DNA from: Pseudomonas oryzicola
Lineage (GTDB): Bacteria; Pseudomonadota; Gammaproteobacteria; Pseudomonadales; Pseudomonadaceae
Assembly: GCF_014269185.2 (NCBI RefSeq)
Contig: NZ_JABWRZ020000001.1
Location: 1,699,001 to 1,763,000, forward strand
Length of the DNA stretch: 64,000 bases
Direction of reading: 5' to 3'
Position 1 is the first letter of the stretch; every line of letters starts with the position of its first letter. A model generated the notes under the pieces. It was given only the letters and a program-made list of their open reading frames with translations. It searched no databases and was not told where the DNA came from. Both the position numbers and the translations under genes were made by a program. Below are positions 29,612 through 38,192 of the stretch, in pieces.

Positions 29612-32236
29612 ATGAAAAGCGCAGAAATCCGTGAAGCCTTCCTTCGCTTCTTCGAAGAGCAGGGACATACCCGAGTCGCCTCCAGTTCGCTGATCCCGAA
29701 CAACGACCCGACCCTGCTGTTCACCAATGCCGGCATGAACCAGTTCAAGGACTGCTTCCTCGGTGCGGAGAAGCGTGCCTACACCCGTGCTGTCAGCAGC
29801 CAGAAGTGCGTACGCGCCGGCGGCAAGCACAACGACCTGGAAAACGTCGGTTACACCGCGCGCCACCATACCTTCTTCGAGATGCTGGGCAACTTCAGCT
29901 TCGGCGACTATTTCAAGCGCGACGCCATCACCTTCGCCTGGACCTTCCTGACCTCGGAAAAGTGGCTGAACCTGCCCAAGGAAAAGCTCTGGGTCACCGT
30001 CTACGCCACTGACGACGAAGCGTACGACATCTGGACCAAGGAAGTCGGTGTGCCAGCCGAGCGCATGGTGCGCATCGGCGACAACAAGGGCGCCCCATAC
30101 GCCTCCGACAACTTCTGGACCATGGGCGACACCGGCCCGTGTGGCCCGTGCACCGAGATCTTCTACGACCACGGCCCGGACATCTGGGGCGGCCCACCCG
30201 GTTCGCCGGAGGAAGACGGCGACCGCTACATCGAGATCTGGAACAACGTCTTCATGCAGTTCAACCGCACCGCCGACGGCGTGCTGCACCCGCTGCCAGC
30301 GCCGTCGGTAGACACCGGCATGGGCCTGGAGCGTGTCAGCGCCGTACTGCAGCACGTGCACTCGAACTACGAGATCGACCTGTTCCAGAACCTGCTGGCC
30401 GCTGCGGCCAAGGCCATTGGCTGCAGCAATGACGGCCAGGCCTCGCTGAAAGTGGTAGCCGACCACATCCGTTCGTGCGGCTTCCTGATCGCCGACGGCG
30501 TGCTGCCGTCCAACGAAGGCCGTGGCTACGTGCTGCGTCGCATCATTCGCCGCGCCTGCCGCCACGGCAACAAGCTGGGTGCCAAGGGCAGCTTCTTCTA
30601 CCAGATCGTGGCCGCGCTGGTCGCCGAGATGGGCGAAGCCTTCCCGGAGCTGAACAGCCAGCAAGCGCACATCGAGCGCGTGCTCAAGGCCGAAGAAGAG
30701 CAGTTCGCCAAGACCCTGGAGCAGGGCCTGCGCATCCTCGAGCAGGATTTGGCGCAGTTGCAAGGCGACGTGGTGCCGGGCGACGTGGTGTTCAAGCTGT
30801 ACGACACCTATGGCTTCCCGATGGACCTGACTGCCGACATCGCCCGCGAGCGCGAACTGACCATCGACGAAGCCGGCTTCGAGCGCGAAATGGACGCCCA
30901 GCGTGAGCGTGCCCGTTCGGCCAGCGCCTTCGGCATGGACTACAACAGCCTGGTCAAGGTCGACAGCGCCACCGAGTTCCTCGGCTACGACGCTACCGAA
31001 GGCCAGGGCAAGGTCATCGCCTTGTACAAGGACGGCCAGGCCGTCGACCAGCTGGGTGAAGGCGAGCAGGGTGTGGTCGTGCTCGACCGCACGCCGTTCT
31101 ACGCCGAGTCTGGCGGCCAGGTGGGTGACACCGGCTTCCTGCAGGCTGGCGCAGTACGCTTCGACGTGCGCGACACCACCAAGACTGGCGGCGCCTTCCT
31201 GCATCACGGCGTGGTCGCCAGTGGTGCGCTGCTGATCGGTTCGTCGGTAGAGGCCAAGGTCGACGCCGACGTGCAGCACGCCACCTCGCTCAACCACTCG
31301 GCCACCCACCTGCTGCACGAAGCACTGCGCCAGGTGCTGGGCGAGCACGTACAGCAGAAAGGCTCGCTGGTCGACAGCCAGCGCCTGCGTTTCGACTTCA
31401 GCCACTTCGAGGCGGTGAAGCCAGAGCAGATCAAGGCCCTGGAAGACATCGTAAACCGCGAAGTGCGCAAGAACACTGCGGTGGAAACCGAACTGACCGA
31501 CATCGAAACCGCCAAGGCCAAGGGTGCCATGGCGCTGTTCGGCGAGAAGTACGGCGACACCGTGCGTGTGCTGAGCATGGGCGGCGATTTCTCGGTGGAA
31601 CTGTGCGGCGGTATCCACGCCAAGCGCACCGGTGACATCAGCCTGTTCAAGATCATCAGCGAAGGCGGCGTCGCCTCTGGTGTGCGCCGTATCGAAGCGG
31701 TGACCGGCGCAGCGGCGCTGGCCTACCTGAACGCTGCCGAAGAGCAGGTCAAGGAAGCCGCGCAACTGGTGAAAGGCAACCGTGACAACCTGATCGACAA
31801 GCTGTCGGCTGTGCTTGAGCGCAACCGCCAGCTGGAGAAGCAGCTGGAACAGCTGCAGGCCAAGGCCGCCAGCGCCGCCGGGGATGATCTCTCCAACGCG
31901 GCCGTTGAGGTCAAGGGCGCCAAGGTGCTCGCCGCCCGCCTGGACGGGCAGGACGGCAAGGCCTTGCTGGCGCTGGTCGATCAACTGAAGAACAAGCTCG
32001 GCCACGCAGTGATCCTGCTGGGCAGCGAGCATGAGGGCAAGGTCGTGCTGGTGGCCGGTGTGACCAAGGACCTCTCCAGCCAACTCAAGGCTGGCGATCT
32101 GATGAAACAAGCCGCTGCGGCGGTGGGTGGCAAGGGCGGTGGCCGTCCGGACATGGCCCAGGGTGGTGGCGTCGACGTCGCTGCACTGGACCAGGCCCTG
32201 GCGCTGGCCGTGCCATTCGCAGAGCAGGGACTTTGA
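29612..32236 (+). CDS. alaS: Alanyl-tRNA synthetase
   Basis: Charges tRNA-Ala and edits mischarged Ser and Gly. The product is 874 aa, the normal length. It has the class II aminoacylation domain (residues 1-240, [18 protein letters not shown]), the tRNA-recognition helices, the editing domain with zinc-type ligands HSATHLLH and [13 protein letters not shown], and the C-terminal oligomerisation domain ending with a [12 protein letters not shown] motif. ATG 29612 follows GGAAGAACC; earlier in-frame starts are not supported. lysC follows after 84 bp, a conserved Pseudomonas order with csrA. Confidence 0.97.
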   Translation: MKSAEIREAFLRFFEEQGHTRVASSSLIPNNDPTLLFTNAGMNQFKDCFLGAEKRAYTRAVSSQKCVRAGGKHNDLENVGYTARHHTFFEMLGNFSFGDYFKRDAITFAWTFLTSEKWLNLPKEKLWVTVYATDDEAYDIWTKEVGVPAERMVRIGDNKGAPYASDNFWTMGDTGPCGPCTEIFYDHGPDIWGGPPGSPEEDGDRYIEIWNNVFMQFNRTADGVLHPLPAPSVDTGMGLERVSAVLQHVHSNYEIDLFQNLLAAAAKAIGCSNDGQASLKVVADHIRSCGFLIADGVLPSNEGRGYVLRRIIRRACRHGNKLGAKGSFFYQIVAALVAEMGEAFPELNSQQAHIERVLKAEEEQFAKTLEQGLRILEQDLAQLQGDVVPGDVVFKLYDTYGFPMDLTADIARERELTIDEAGFEREMDAQRERARSASAFGMDYNSLVKVDSATEFLGYDATEGQGKVIALYKDGQAVDQLGEGEQGVVVLDRTPFYAESGGQVGDTGFLQAGAVRFDVRDTTKTGGAFLHHGVVASGALLIGSSVEAKVDADVQHATSLNHSATHLLHEALRQVLGEHVQQKGSLVDSQRLRFDFSHFEAVKPEQIKALEDIVNREVRKNTAVETELTDIETAKAKGAMALFGEKYGDTVRVLSMGGDFSVELCGGIHAKRTGDISLFKIISEGGVASGVRRIEAVTGAAALAYLNAAEEQVKEAAQLVKGNRDNLIDKLSAVLERNRQLEKQLEQLQAKAASAAGDDLSNAAVEVKGAKVLAARLDGQDGKALLALVDQLKNKLGHAVILLGSEHEGKVVLVAGVTKDLSSQLKAGDLMKQAAAAVGGKGGGRPDMAQGGGVDVAALDQALALAVPFAEQGL

Positions 32237-32320
32237 GATGGCTCGGCCAGTGGTCTAGTCGCTGGCCGACCCATGTTGGATTGTTTTTTGGGGCCCTGAA
32301 TGGGCTGAGGCACCATTGAA

Positions 32321-33556
32321 ATGGCGTTGATCGTACAGAAATTTGGCGGCACCTCTGTCGGTTCCATCGAGCGGATCGAGCAGGTAGCCGATAAGGTCAA
32401 GAAACACCGTGAGGCAGGCGACGACCTGGTGGTTGTGTTGTCGGCCATGAGCGGTGAAACCAATCGCCTGATCGACCTGGCCAAGCAGATCAGCGATCAG
32501 CCAGTTCCACGCGAGCTGGACGTGATCGTGTCGACCGGTGAGCAGGTCACCATTGCCCTGCTGGCCATGGCCCTGATCAAGCGTGGTGTGCCAGCGGTGT
32601 CCTACACCGGCAACCAGGTGCGCATCCTTACCGACAGTGCGCACAACAAGGCGCGCATCCTGCAGATCGACGACCAGAAGATCCGTGCCGACCTCAAGCA
32701 AGGCCGTGTGGTCGTGGTAGCGGGCTTCCAGGGTGTAGACGAGCACGGCAACATCACCACCCTGGGCCGTGGCGGCTCCGACACCACCGGCGTGGCCCTG
32801 GCGGCGGCGCTGAAGGCCGACGAGTGCCAAATCTACACCGACGTCGACGGCGTCTACACCACCGACCCGCGCGTTGTGCCACAGGCCCGCCGCCTGGAGA
32901 AGATCACCTTCGAAGAGATGCTGGAAATGGCCAGCCTCGGTTCCAAGGTGCTGCAGATCCGTTCGGTGGAATTCGCCGGCAAGTACAACGTTCCGCTGCG
33001 CGTGCTGCACAGCTTCAAGGAGGGTCCGGGTACCCTCATTACCATTGATGAAGAGGAATCCATGGAACAGCCGATCATTTCCGGTATCGCCTTCAACCGT
33101 GATGAAGCCAAGCTGACCATTCGCGGCGTGCCGGACACCCCGGGCGTGGCCTTCAAGATCCTCGGCCCGATCAGCGCCTCGAACATCGAGGTCGACATGA
33201 TCGTGCAGAACGTTGCCCACGATAACACCACCGACTTCACCTTCACCGTGCACCGCAACGAGTACGAGAAGGCGCAGAGCGTGCTGGAAAACACCGCCCG
33301 TGAAATCGGTGCCCGTGAAGTGATTGGCGACACCAAGATCGCCAAGGTCTCGATCGTTGGCGTCGGCATGCGTTCGCATGCCGGTGTTGCCAGCCGCATG
33401 TTCGAAGCCCTGGCCAAGGAGGGCATCAACATCCAGATGATCTCCACCTCCGAGATCAAGGTTTCGGTCGTGATCGAAGAGAAGTACCTGGAGCTGGCCG
33501 TACGCGCGCTGCACACCGCGTTCGAACTCGACGCTCCGGCACGACAGAGCGAGTAA
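32321..33556 (+). CDS. lysC: Aspartate kinase
   Basis: First step of the aspartate family (lysine, methionine, threonine): phosphorylates aspartate. The product is 411 aa. A kinase domain (KFGGTSVGS at residues 6-14, [20 protein letters not shown] near 152) is followed by two ACT regulatory domains (about 265-410) that give feedback inhibition by lysine and threonine. An in-frame internal start at 33062 behind AGAGGA could give a separate 164-aa beta subunit, as known for other two-subunit aspartokinases. A terminator hairpin follows the stop. Confidence 0.96.
   Translation: MALIVQKFGGTSVGSIERIEQVADKVKKHREAGDDLVVVLSAMSGETNRLIDLAKQISDQPVPRELDVIVSTGEQVTIALLAMALIKRGVPAVSYTGNQVRILTDSAHNKARILQIDDQKIRADLKQGRVVVVAGFQGVDEHGNITTLGRGGSDTTGVALAAALKADECQIYTDVDGVYTTDPRVVPQARRLEKITFEEMLEMASLGSKVLQIRSVEFAGKYNVPLRVLHSFKEGPGTLITIDEEESMEQPIISGIAFNRDEAKLTIRGVPDTPGVAFKILGPISASNIEVDMIVQNVAHDNTTDFTFTVHRNEYEKAQSVLENTAREIGAREVIGDTKIAKVSIVGVGMRSHAGVASRMFEALAKEGINIQMISTSEIKVSVVIEEKYLELAVRALHTAFELDAPARQSE
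33062..33556 (+). CDS. lysC: Possible internal start: aspartate kinase beta subunit
   Basis: ATG 33062 (Met248 of LysC) is preceded by GAAGAGGAATCC, a ribosome-binding sequence with close spacing. The resulting 164-aa product would consist of the ACT domains only (start [11 protein letters not shown]). Alpha2-beta2 aspartokinases made this way are established in Corynebacterium and Bacillus; use here is inferred from the ribosome site. Confidence 0.5.
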   Translation: MEQPIISGIAFNRDEAKLTIRGVPDTPGVAFKILGPISASNIEVDMIVQNVAHDNTTDFTFTVHRNEYEKAQSVLENTAREIGAREVIGDTKIAKVSIVGVGMRSHAGVASRMFEALAKEGINIQMISTSEIKVSVVIEEKYLELAVRALHTAFELDAPARQSE

Positions 33557-33567
33557 GTTGCTGCCTG

Positions 33568-33593
33568 GAAGGGCGCGGCTTGCCGCGCCCTTC
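33568..33593. terminator. Hairpin after lysC
   Basis: An 11-bp perfect stem (GAAGGGCGCGG/CCGCGCCCTTC) with a 4-nt loop is followed by GTGTTTCT, 12 bp past the lysC stop. It probably separates lysC from csrA expression. Confidence 0.75.
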
Positions 33594-33723
33594 GTGTTTC
33601 TGCTCGCCACGCAGGTCCTGTCCTGCCCTGCGTGGCGGGCAACCAAGGCCCGGGTCGTCGTCCACGGCCAGGCCGCGATACCCAAGACTGTTATCCCTGT
33701 ATGTTTCGCGTAAGGAGAAAGCT

Positions 33724-33912
33724 ATGTTGATTCTGACTCGTCGGTGCGCCGAGAGCCTGATCATTGGAGACGGCGAGATCACCGTGACGGTGCTCGGCGT
33801 CAAAGGCAACCAGGTGCGTATAGGCGTCAGCGCCCCGAAAGAAGTGGCCGTTCACCGCGAGGAAATCTACCTGCGGATCAAGAAAGAGAAGGACGAGGAG
33901 CCAAGCCTTTAA
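33724..33912 (+). CDS. csrA: Carbon storage regulator / RNA-binding protein CsrA (RsmA)
   Basis: A small post-transcriptional regulator that binds GGA motifs in mRNA leaders and, in Pseudomonas, controls secondary metabolism, motility and biofilm. The product is 62 aa. It begins [20 protein letters not shown] and has the RNA-contact region [18 protein letters not shown] 33724 follows AAGGAGA. It sits in the conserved alaS-lysC-csrA-tRNA-Ser order. Pseudomonas has several paralogs, so the RsmA name fits by position. Confidence 0.96.
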   Translation: MLILTRRCAESLIIGDGEITVTVLGVKGNQVRIGVSAPKEVAVHREEIYLRIKKEKDEEPSL

Positions 33913-33941
33913 TTTTTTTGAAGTTTTTTTAAAAAAAAGGG

Positions 33942-33970
33942 TTGCAAACGAGGAAGGCTGTGTTTAATAT
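33942..33970 (+). promoter_or_regulatory. Promoter of tRNA-Ser(GCT)
   Basis: TTGCAA and TAATAT are 17 bp apart, and the tRNA starts 15 bp downstream. Just before it (33913-33938) is a long run of Ts then As that can act as a transcription stop for csrA. Confidence 0.75.
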
Positions 33971-33984
33971 TCGCCTCGTGTTGC

Positions 33985-34075
33985 GGTGAGGTGGCCGAGT
34001 GGCCGAAGGCGCTCCCCTGCTAAGGGAGTATACCTCATAAGGGTATCGGGGGTTCGAATCCCCCCTTCACCGCCA
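33985..34075 (+). tRNA. tRNA-Ser (anticodon GCT)
   Basis: A 91-nt cloverleaf with a long variable arm typical of serine tRNA. The acceptor GGTGAGG pairs with CTTCACC, the anticodon loop is CTGCTAA (anticodon GCT), the T loop is GGTTCGAATCC, and CCA is encoded at 34073-34075. It reads AGC/AGU codons. Confidence 0.95.
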
Positions 34076-34139
34076 TTATTCGCTTAGGGCGCTGTAAACG
34101 GTAAGAACGCTAAGTAGTTGATTTTAAACGAAAAAGTTC

Positions 34140-34167
34140 TTGCAAAAATGTTTCAGCGGTCTATAAT
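34140..34167 (+). promoter_or_regulatory. Promoter of the tRNA-Arg(ACG) cluster
   Basis: TTGCAA (34140-34145) and a perfect TATAAT (34162-34167) are 16 bp apart, followed by a GCGCG discriminator of the kind linked to stringent control. The first tRNA-Arg begins 15 bp after the -10. Confidence 0.8.
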
Positions 34168-34181
34168 GCGCGACAAGACAC

Positions 34182-34258
34182 GGACTCATAGCTCAGCTGG
34201 ATAGAGTACTCGGCTACGAACCGAGCGGTCGGAGGTTCGAATCCTCCTGAGTCCGCCA
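34182..34258 (+). tRNA. tRNA-Arg (anticodon ACG), copy 1
   Basis: A 77-nt cloverleaf: acceptor GGACTCA/TGAGTCC, D loop AGCTGGATAGA, anticodon loop CTACGAA (ACG), T loop TTCGAAT, encoded CCA. The wobble A would be edited to inosine so that CGU, CGC and CGA are read. Confidence 0.96.
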
Positions 34259-34330
34259 CTTTTGAAGTGGCTTTGATTTCAAGGCTACTTCAAATCACCA
34301 GTGGTAATCTGGTCTAAAAATACCAACCAC

Positions 34331-34407
34331 GGACTCATAGCTCAGCTGGATAGAGTACTCGGCTACGAACCGAGCGGTCGGAGGTTCGAATCCTCCTGAG
34401 TCCGCCA
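34331..34407 (+). tRNA. tRNA-Arg (anticodon ACG), copy 2
   Basis: The 77 nt are identical to copy 1. The spacer before it (34259-34330) is closely related to the next spacer, so the unit of tRNA plus spacer is tandemly duplicated. Confidence 0.96.
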
Positions 34408-34477
34408 CTTTTGAAGTGGCTCTGCTTGCAAGGCGACTTCAACAACCAGTGGTAATCTGGTCTAAAAATACCATCAC

Positions 34478-34554
34478 GGACTCATAGCTCAGCTGGATAG
34501 AGTACTCGGCTACGAACCGAGCGGTCGGAGGTTCGAATCCTCCTGAGTCCGCCA
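34478..34554 (+). tRNA. tRNA-Arg (anticodon ACG), copy 3
   Basis: The 77 nt are identical to copies 1 and 2; it is the last gene of the tRNA transcript. A terminator follows 13 bp after its encoded CCA. Confidence 0.96.
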
Positions 34555-34567
34555 CACCCCATCAAGA

Positions 34568-34593
34568 AGCCCGCTCGGTTGAGCGGGCTTTTT
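34568..34593 (+). terminator. Terminator of the tRNA-Arg cluster
   Basis: Stem AGCCCGCTC/GAGCGGGCT with a GGTT loop and a T run, immediately after the third tRNA. Confidence 0.92.
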
Positions 34594-34947
34594 GTTTTTC
34601 TGCGCCAATGAATTGTTGCTGATGTCGATCTAAGCTCTTCAGTAGATGGGGGCTGATCAGGCACCGTCTACAGTCAGGCACACAAATGTGCTTTAACCCC
34701 CAGATCCACCGTCGCACCGATAGCTTCGAGCGTTGTCCCAGCTTTCTCATGCAAACGATTGTTCTGGCCAAAATTTTCAGCGATCTGACAGCTTTAGCAG
34801 TGTATGATTGCGCCCGTCAGCCCCGCCGGGGCTTGTGGAAAACCACCATGGACTTACCCAGTAGTTACTCGCTAACAAGATTTGTACAGAAAGATCTGAC
34901 CGATTGATTCTCCCGGCGTGCTCCGCTGCTGGGAGTGGAGTTCGCCT
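34594..34947. other. Intergenic region before mgtE
   Basis: About 350 bp between the tRNA terminator and mgtE. A small palindrome (CAGCCCCGCCGGGGCTTG, near 34818) is visible. I find no clear ORF and no recognised metal riboswitch, and no promoter I would commit to. Confidence 0.4.
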
Positions 34948-36390
34948 ATGACTGAAGTAGAAGTAAAAAAAGCGCAAGAAAGCCTGCAGGACCGCCTGGC
35001 CCAGGTGGTCGAACTGCTGCAACGCCAGCGCGTGGTCGAAGACCTGACTCATCGTCAGGAAGGTGCCCACCACGACCTGGTGGAAAACCTGGTCCACCGC
35101 CAGAACCTCGTCGAGTTGCAGCGCAAGCTCGATGACCTGCACCCCGCCGACATCGCCTACATCCTCGAAGCCTTGCCCCTGGAAGACCGTCTGACGGTCT
35201 GGCAGCTGGTGCGCTCGGATCGCGATGGCGACATCCTGCTGGAAGTTTCCGACGCCGTGCGGCAGTCGCTGATCGCCGACATGGACGATCATGAATTGCT
35301 TGCCGCCGCCAAGGAAATGGACGCCGACGAGCTGGCCGACCTGGCGCCCGAGCTGCCACGTGACGTTATCCACGAGTTGATGGAAACCCTCGATGCCCAG
35401 CAGCGCGAGCGCGTGCGTTCGGCGTTGAGCTACGACGAGGAGCAGGTCGGTGCGTTGATGGACTTCGAGATGGTCACCATCCGCGAAGACGTCAGCCTGG
35501 AGGTGGTGTTGCGTTACCTGCGCCGCCTGAAGGAGCTGCCGAACCATACCGACAAGCTGTTCGTGGTCGATTATGACGGTATTCTCAAGGGCGTATTGCC
35601 GATCAAGCGCCTGCTGGTCAACGACCCGGAAAAGAAGGTGGCGGAGGTCATGGCGACCGACCCGGTTTCCTTCCATCCCGAGGAAGATGCCTATGATGCG
35701 GCACAAGCCTTCGAGCGCTATGACCTGGTATCTGCGCCGGTGGTGGACAAGAACGAGCGCCTGGTCGGTCGTTTGACCATCGATGAAATGGTCGACCTGA
35801 TTCGTGAAGAAAGCGAAAGCGAAGTGCTGAACATGGCCGGTTTGCGCGAGGAGGAGGACATCTTCGCCTCCGTCTGGCGTTCGCTGCGCAACCGCTGGGC
35901 CTGGCTGGCCATCAACCTGATCACGGCCTTTGTCGCTTCGCGGGTGATTGGCCTGTTCGAAGGGTCGATCGAGAAACTGGTGGCCCTGGCCGCCCTGATG
36001 CCGATCGTGGCCGGCATTGGCGGCAATTCCGGCAACCAGACCATCACCATGATCGTGCGTGCCATGGCGCTAGACCAGGTGTCGCCGGGCAATACCAGCC
36101 GCCTGATGCGCAAGGAGCTGGCAGTATCGCTGCTCAATGGCCTGATCTGGGGTGGAGTCATCGGTGCGGTGGCGTTCTGGTTGTATGGCAGTTGGTCGCT
36201 GGGCCTGGTGATGACTGCGGCAATGACCTTGAACTTGCTGTTGGCGGCCCTGATGGGGGTATTGATCCCGATGACCTTGATGCGTCTGGGGCGAGATCCG
36301 GCAATGGGCTCCAGCGTGATGATCACTGCGGTGACCGACAGCGGTGGCTTCTTTATCTTCCTCGGCCTGGCCACGCTGTTCCTGCTGTAA
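34948..36390 (+). CDS. mgtE: Magnesium transporter MgtE
   Basis: A magnesium channel of the inner membrane, 480 aa. It has an N-terminal superhelical domain (residues about 30-140, LHPADIAYILEALPLEDR), a pair of CBS domains (about 150-270) that sense cytoplasmic magnesium, and a C-terminal membrane domain of five helices with GIGGNSGNQTITMIVRAMAL. The family-typical ending is SSVMITAVTDSGGFFIFLGL. ATG 34948 follows GGGAGTGGAG; an in-frame ATG at 34918 is not preferred. Confidence 0.95.
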   Translation: MTEVEVKKAQESLQDRLAQVVELLQRQRVVEDLTHRQEGAHHDLVENLVHRQNLVELQRKLDDLHPADIAYILEALPLEDRLTVWQLVRSDRDGDILLEVSDAVRQSLIADMDDHELLAAAKEMDADELADLAPELPRDVIHELMETLDAQQRERVRSALSYDEEQVGALMDFEMVTIREDVSLEVVLRYLRRLKELPNHTDKLFVVDYDGILKGVLPIKRLLVNDPEKKVAEVMATDPVSFHPEEDAYDAAQAFERYDLVSAPVVDKNERLVGRLTIDEMVDLIREESESEVLNMAGLREEEDIFASVWRSLRNRWAWLAINLITAFVASRVIGLFEGSIEKLVALAALMPIVAGIGGNSGNQTITMIVRAMALDQVSPGNTSRLMRKELAVSLLNGLIWGGVIGAVAFWLYGSWSLGLVMTAAMTLNLLLAALMGVLIPMTLMRLGRDPAMGSSVMITAVTDSGGFFIFLGLATLFLL

Positions 36391-36400
36391 CCCGCTCTCT

Positions 36401-36432
36401 GCGGCCCATCGCGACACAAGGCCGCTCCTGCA
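36401..36432. repeat. REP element (single unit)
   Basis: Read on the minus strand it is TGCAGGAGCGGCCTTGTGTC followed by GCGATGGGCCGC, a recognised P. putida REP form, located 10 bp after mgtE. Confidence 0.7.
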
Positions 36433-36465
36433 AAGACCGCATCTCTTGCAGGATCATGCGTCCAC

Positions 36466-36493
36466 AAAAAAGCCAGCTTACGCTGGCTTTTTC
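36466..36493. terminator. Bidirectional terminator between mgtE and amrZ
   Basis: AAGCCAGC-TTAC-GCTGGCTT with an A run before and a T run after, placed between the convergent genes so that it can serve both. Confidence 0.88.
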
Positions 36494-36509
36494 ATGTTCG
36501 CTGAGCGTA

Positions 36510-36836
36510 TCAGGAGGCGTCAGCGGCCATTTCCACATCGTGAGCGATGAGGGCGACCAGCGCGTTCTGCTGGCGGTGGGACAGCTGGCGGAAGCGTTGC
36601 AGCAGCTCGCGCTCATGCAAGGACAGCTCTGGGCTGTCCATGCGCATGCTCAACTCGTCACCCAGCGCACCCTCCTGGATAAGGCTCTGTTCCAGGCGTG
36701 CGATGATTTCGGAGTTCATGCTGCGGTGATGGTTGCGCGCTACCTCGGCAATGCGCTCACGCATCCCGTCTGGCAGGCGGACGACGAACTTGTCAGCGGT
36801 GCGGCTCGAATAAATAGCCTGTTTCATTGGGCGCAT
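36510..36836 (-). CDS. amrZ: Ribbon-helix-helix regulator AmrZ
   Basis: AmrZ (AlgZ) is an Arc-type DNA-binding protein that controls exopolysaccharide, motility and c-di-GMP genes in Pseudomonas. The product is 108 aa, as in P. aeruginosa. The N terminus ([20 protein letters not shown]) is the beta strand that enters the major groove, followed by [17 protein letters not shown], and the C-terminal helical part [20 protein letters not shown] forms tetramers. ATG 36836. Its repression of fleQ in P. aeruginosa and its link to c-di-GMP connect it functionally with the flagellar genes further along, but not by operon. Confidence 0.93.
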   Translation of the reverse strand: MRPMKQAIYSSRTADKFVVRLPDGMRERIAEVARNHHRSMNSEIIARLEQSLIQEGALGDELSMRMDSPELSLHERELLQRFRQLSHRQQNALVALIAHDVEMAADAS

Positions 36837-37181
36837 ATAAATTGACCGGATTTTGGTTCAGGGGAAGCGGTTCTCAAATTGGCCGCACGGGGTGGAAGTA
36901 CGACCGTGGCGACGACAAAATGTTCAACCGCCAGTGAAAAATGGATGCTCATCTTGCCTCATGGTCGCCGTTTCCTTGGCGTCAATTCTGTGACAAATAC
37001 TGATCTGGATAAAGGCTTTATGCCAGTACCAATTATCAGAAATGAGCACTGGTTTGAAAAGTTTTACATGCACAGGCTATTCGAACTGTCAGTCTTTTGC
37101 CGTCAAAAACTGGTAAAACGCAGCAAAAGCCGGAGAAAAGCCCTAGAATGCGCCGGTTTCCTTTCATAGAGCATAGTGGCT
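36837..37181. other. Intergenic region between amrZ and the phnN-like gene
   Basis: A 345-bp, AT-richer divergent intergenic region. A TAGAAT -10-like hexamer at 37144-37149 is close to the kinase gene, but there is no good -35. No ORF with a ribosome site or RNA structure is recognised. The length is generous for two promoters, in keeping with complex control of amrZ. Confidence 0.4.
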
Positions 37182-37775
37182 ATGCAACATGACGCAAGCG
37201 ACCGCCGATCAGGGACCGGCCGGCTGATATACCTGATAGGACCGTCGGGTTCCGGGAAAGATTCCCTGATCGATGCTTCACGTGAGCGACTGGCAGCTGC
37301 CGGGGTGGAGATCGCTCGCAGGGTCATTACCCGTTCGGCCGAAGCCAAGGGCGAAGCTGCCCACGGGGTCACGGCCGAGCAGTTCGAGGCGCTGCGTGCG
37401 CAGGGCGGGTTTGCCATGCACTGGCGAGCCAATGGCCTGGATTACGGCATACCTCGGCAGGTGGACGACTGGCTGGCGCAGGGCAGGGCGGTGCTGGTGA
37501 ACGGTTCGCGCGCGTATCTGGCCGAGGCACGCCAGCGCTATCCGGGCCTTCTGGCGGTGCTGGTTCAGGTCCGGCCCGAGGTGCTGCGCCAGCGCTTGCT
37601 GGCTCGCGGCCGGGAAAGCGCTGAGGAAATCGAGCAGCGCCTGGCTCGTAATGCCCGCTTGCAGGCGGTGACCGATCCATCGCTGCACGTGCTGGACAAC
37701 TCCACCGCCCTGGCGTCAACAGCAGAAGCGTTGTTCGCGCTGTTGCGTGATGAAGGTGTGCTGCCGCAGGTGTAG
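37182..37775 (+). CDS. phnN: Ribose 1,5-bisphosphate phosphokinase (PhnN-like)
   Basis: PhnN phosphorylates ribose 1,5-bisphosphate to PRPP, the last step of C-P lyase phosphonate breakdown, and gives a side route to NAD and PRPP. The product is about 197 aa, guanylate-kinase-like. The P-loop is YLIGPSGSGKDSLID near residue 20, and HWRANGLDYGIPRQVDDWL is the family segment. The start could be ATG 37182 or GTG 37176; neither has a strong ribosome site. No other phn genes are nearby, so it acts away from its usual operon. Confidence 0.85.
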   Translation: MQHDASDRRSGTGRLIYLIGPSGSGKDSLIDASRERLAAAGVEIARRVITRSAEAKGEAAHGVTAEQFEALRAQGGFAMHWRANGLDYGIPRQVDDWLAQGRAVLVNGSRAYLAEARQRYPGLLAVLVQVRPEVLRQRLLARGRESAEEIEQRLARNARLQAVTDPSLHVLDNSTALASTAEALFALLRDEGVLPQV

Positions 37776-37886
37776 CATTGGCAGAAAAGGATTACGCGAA
37801 AAAGCCTGTTTGAGGCATGACAAACGCCAGCTTGCTGGTTAACATGCTGGCCGTCCCGCTGTGCAGCGCTCGCTGCCGGTGCCAGC

Positions 37887-37963
37887 GTCTCAGTAGCTCA
37901 ATTGGATAGAGCATCCCCCTCCTAAGGGGAAGGTTGCAGGTTCAATTCCTGCCTGGGACGCCA
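37887..37963 (+). tRNA. tRNA-Arg (anticodon CCT)
   Basis: A 77-nt cloverleaf. Acceptor GTCTCAG pairs with CTGGGAC (one G-T), the anticodon loop CTCCTAA gives CCT, the T arm has GGTTCAATTCC, and CCA is encoded. It reads the rare AGG codon. Such tRNA genes are frequent integration sites for islands; no integrase or duplicated tRNA end is seen here. Confidence 0.94.
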
Positions 37964-38192
37964 TTTCTCCTTCCCCTTTGAAGCTGTATTGCGGCGTTGG
38001 CTATCGGCTTGCGTCATAGCAGCCATGTCAGTCGTCAACTCGATAAAAAATCCAACCTGAGTGCTATTCCGATGGCAGCACGCAGGGCCTATGCTGCTCG
38101 TCACAGAAATGACCTTGCCGCTTGCGGCAATTACCACTGTGTCGGCAGCCCCTTGGTCGGAGCGCAGTTGCTGGGCATCAGGGAGAGCTTGC

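Noticed and set aside
32237..32320. Lysine riboswitch before lysC
   Set aside because: The gap is only 84 bp and holds just a small hairpin (TCGGCCAGTGG...CTGGCCGA); too short for a lysine riboswitch.
36848..36880. AlgU-type promoter (GAAC...TCC) upstream of amrZ
   Set aside because: Only a partial match at both elements (GAACCG and TCCGGT), so it is not better than chance, although AlgU control of amrZ is known in P. aeruginosa.
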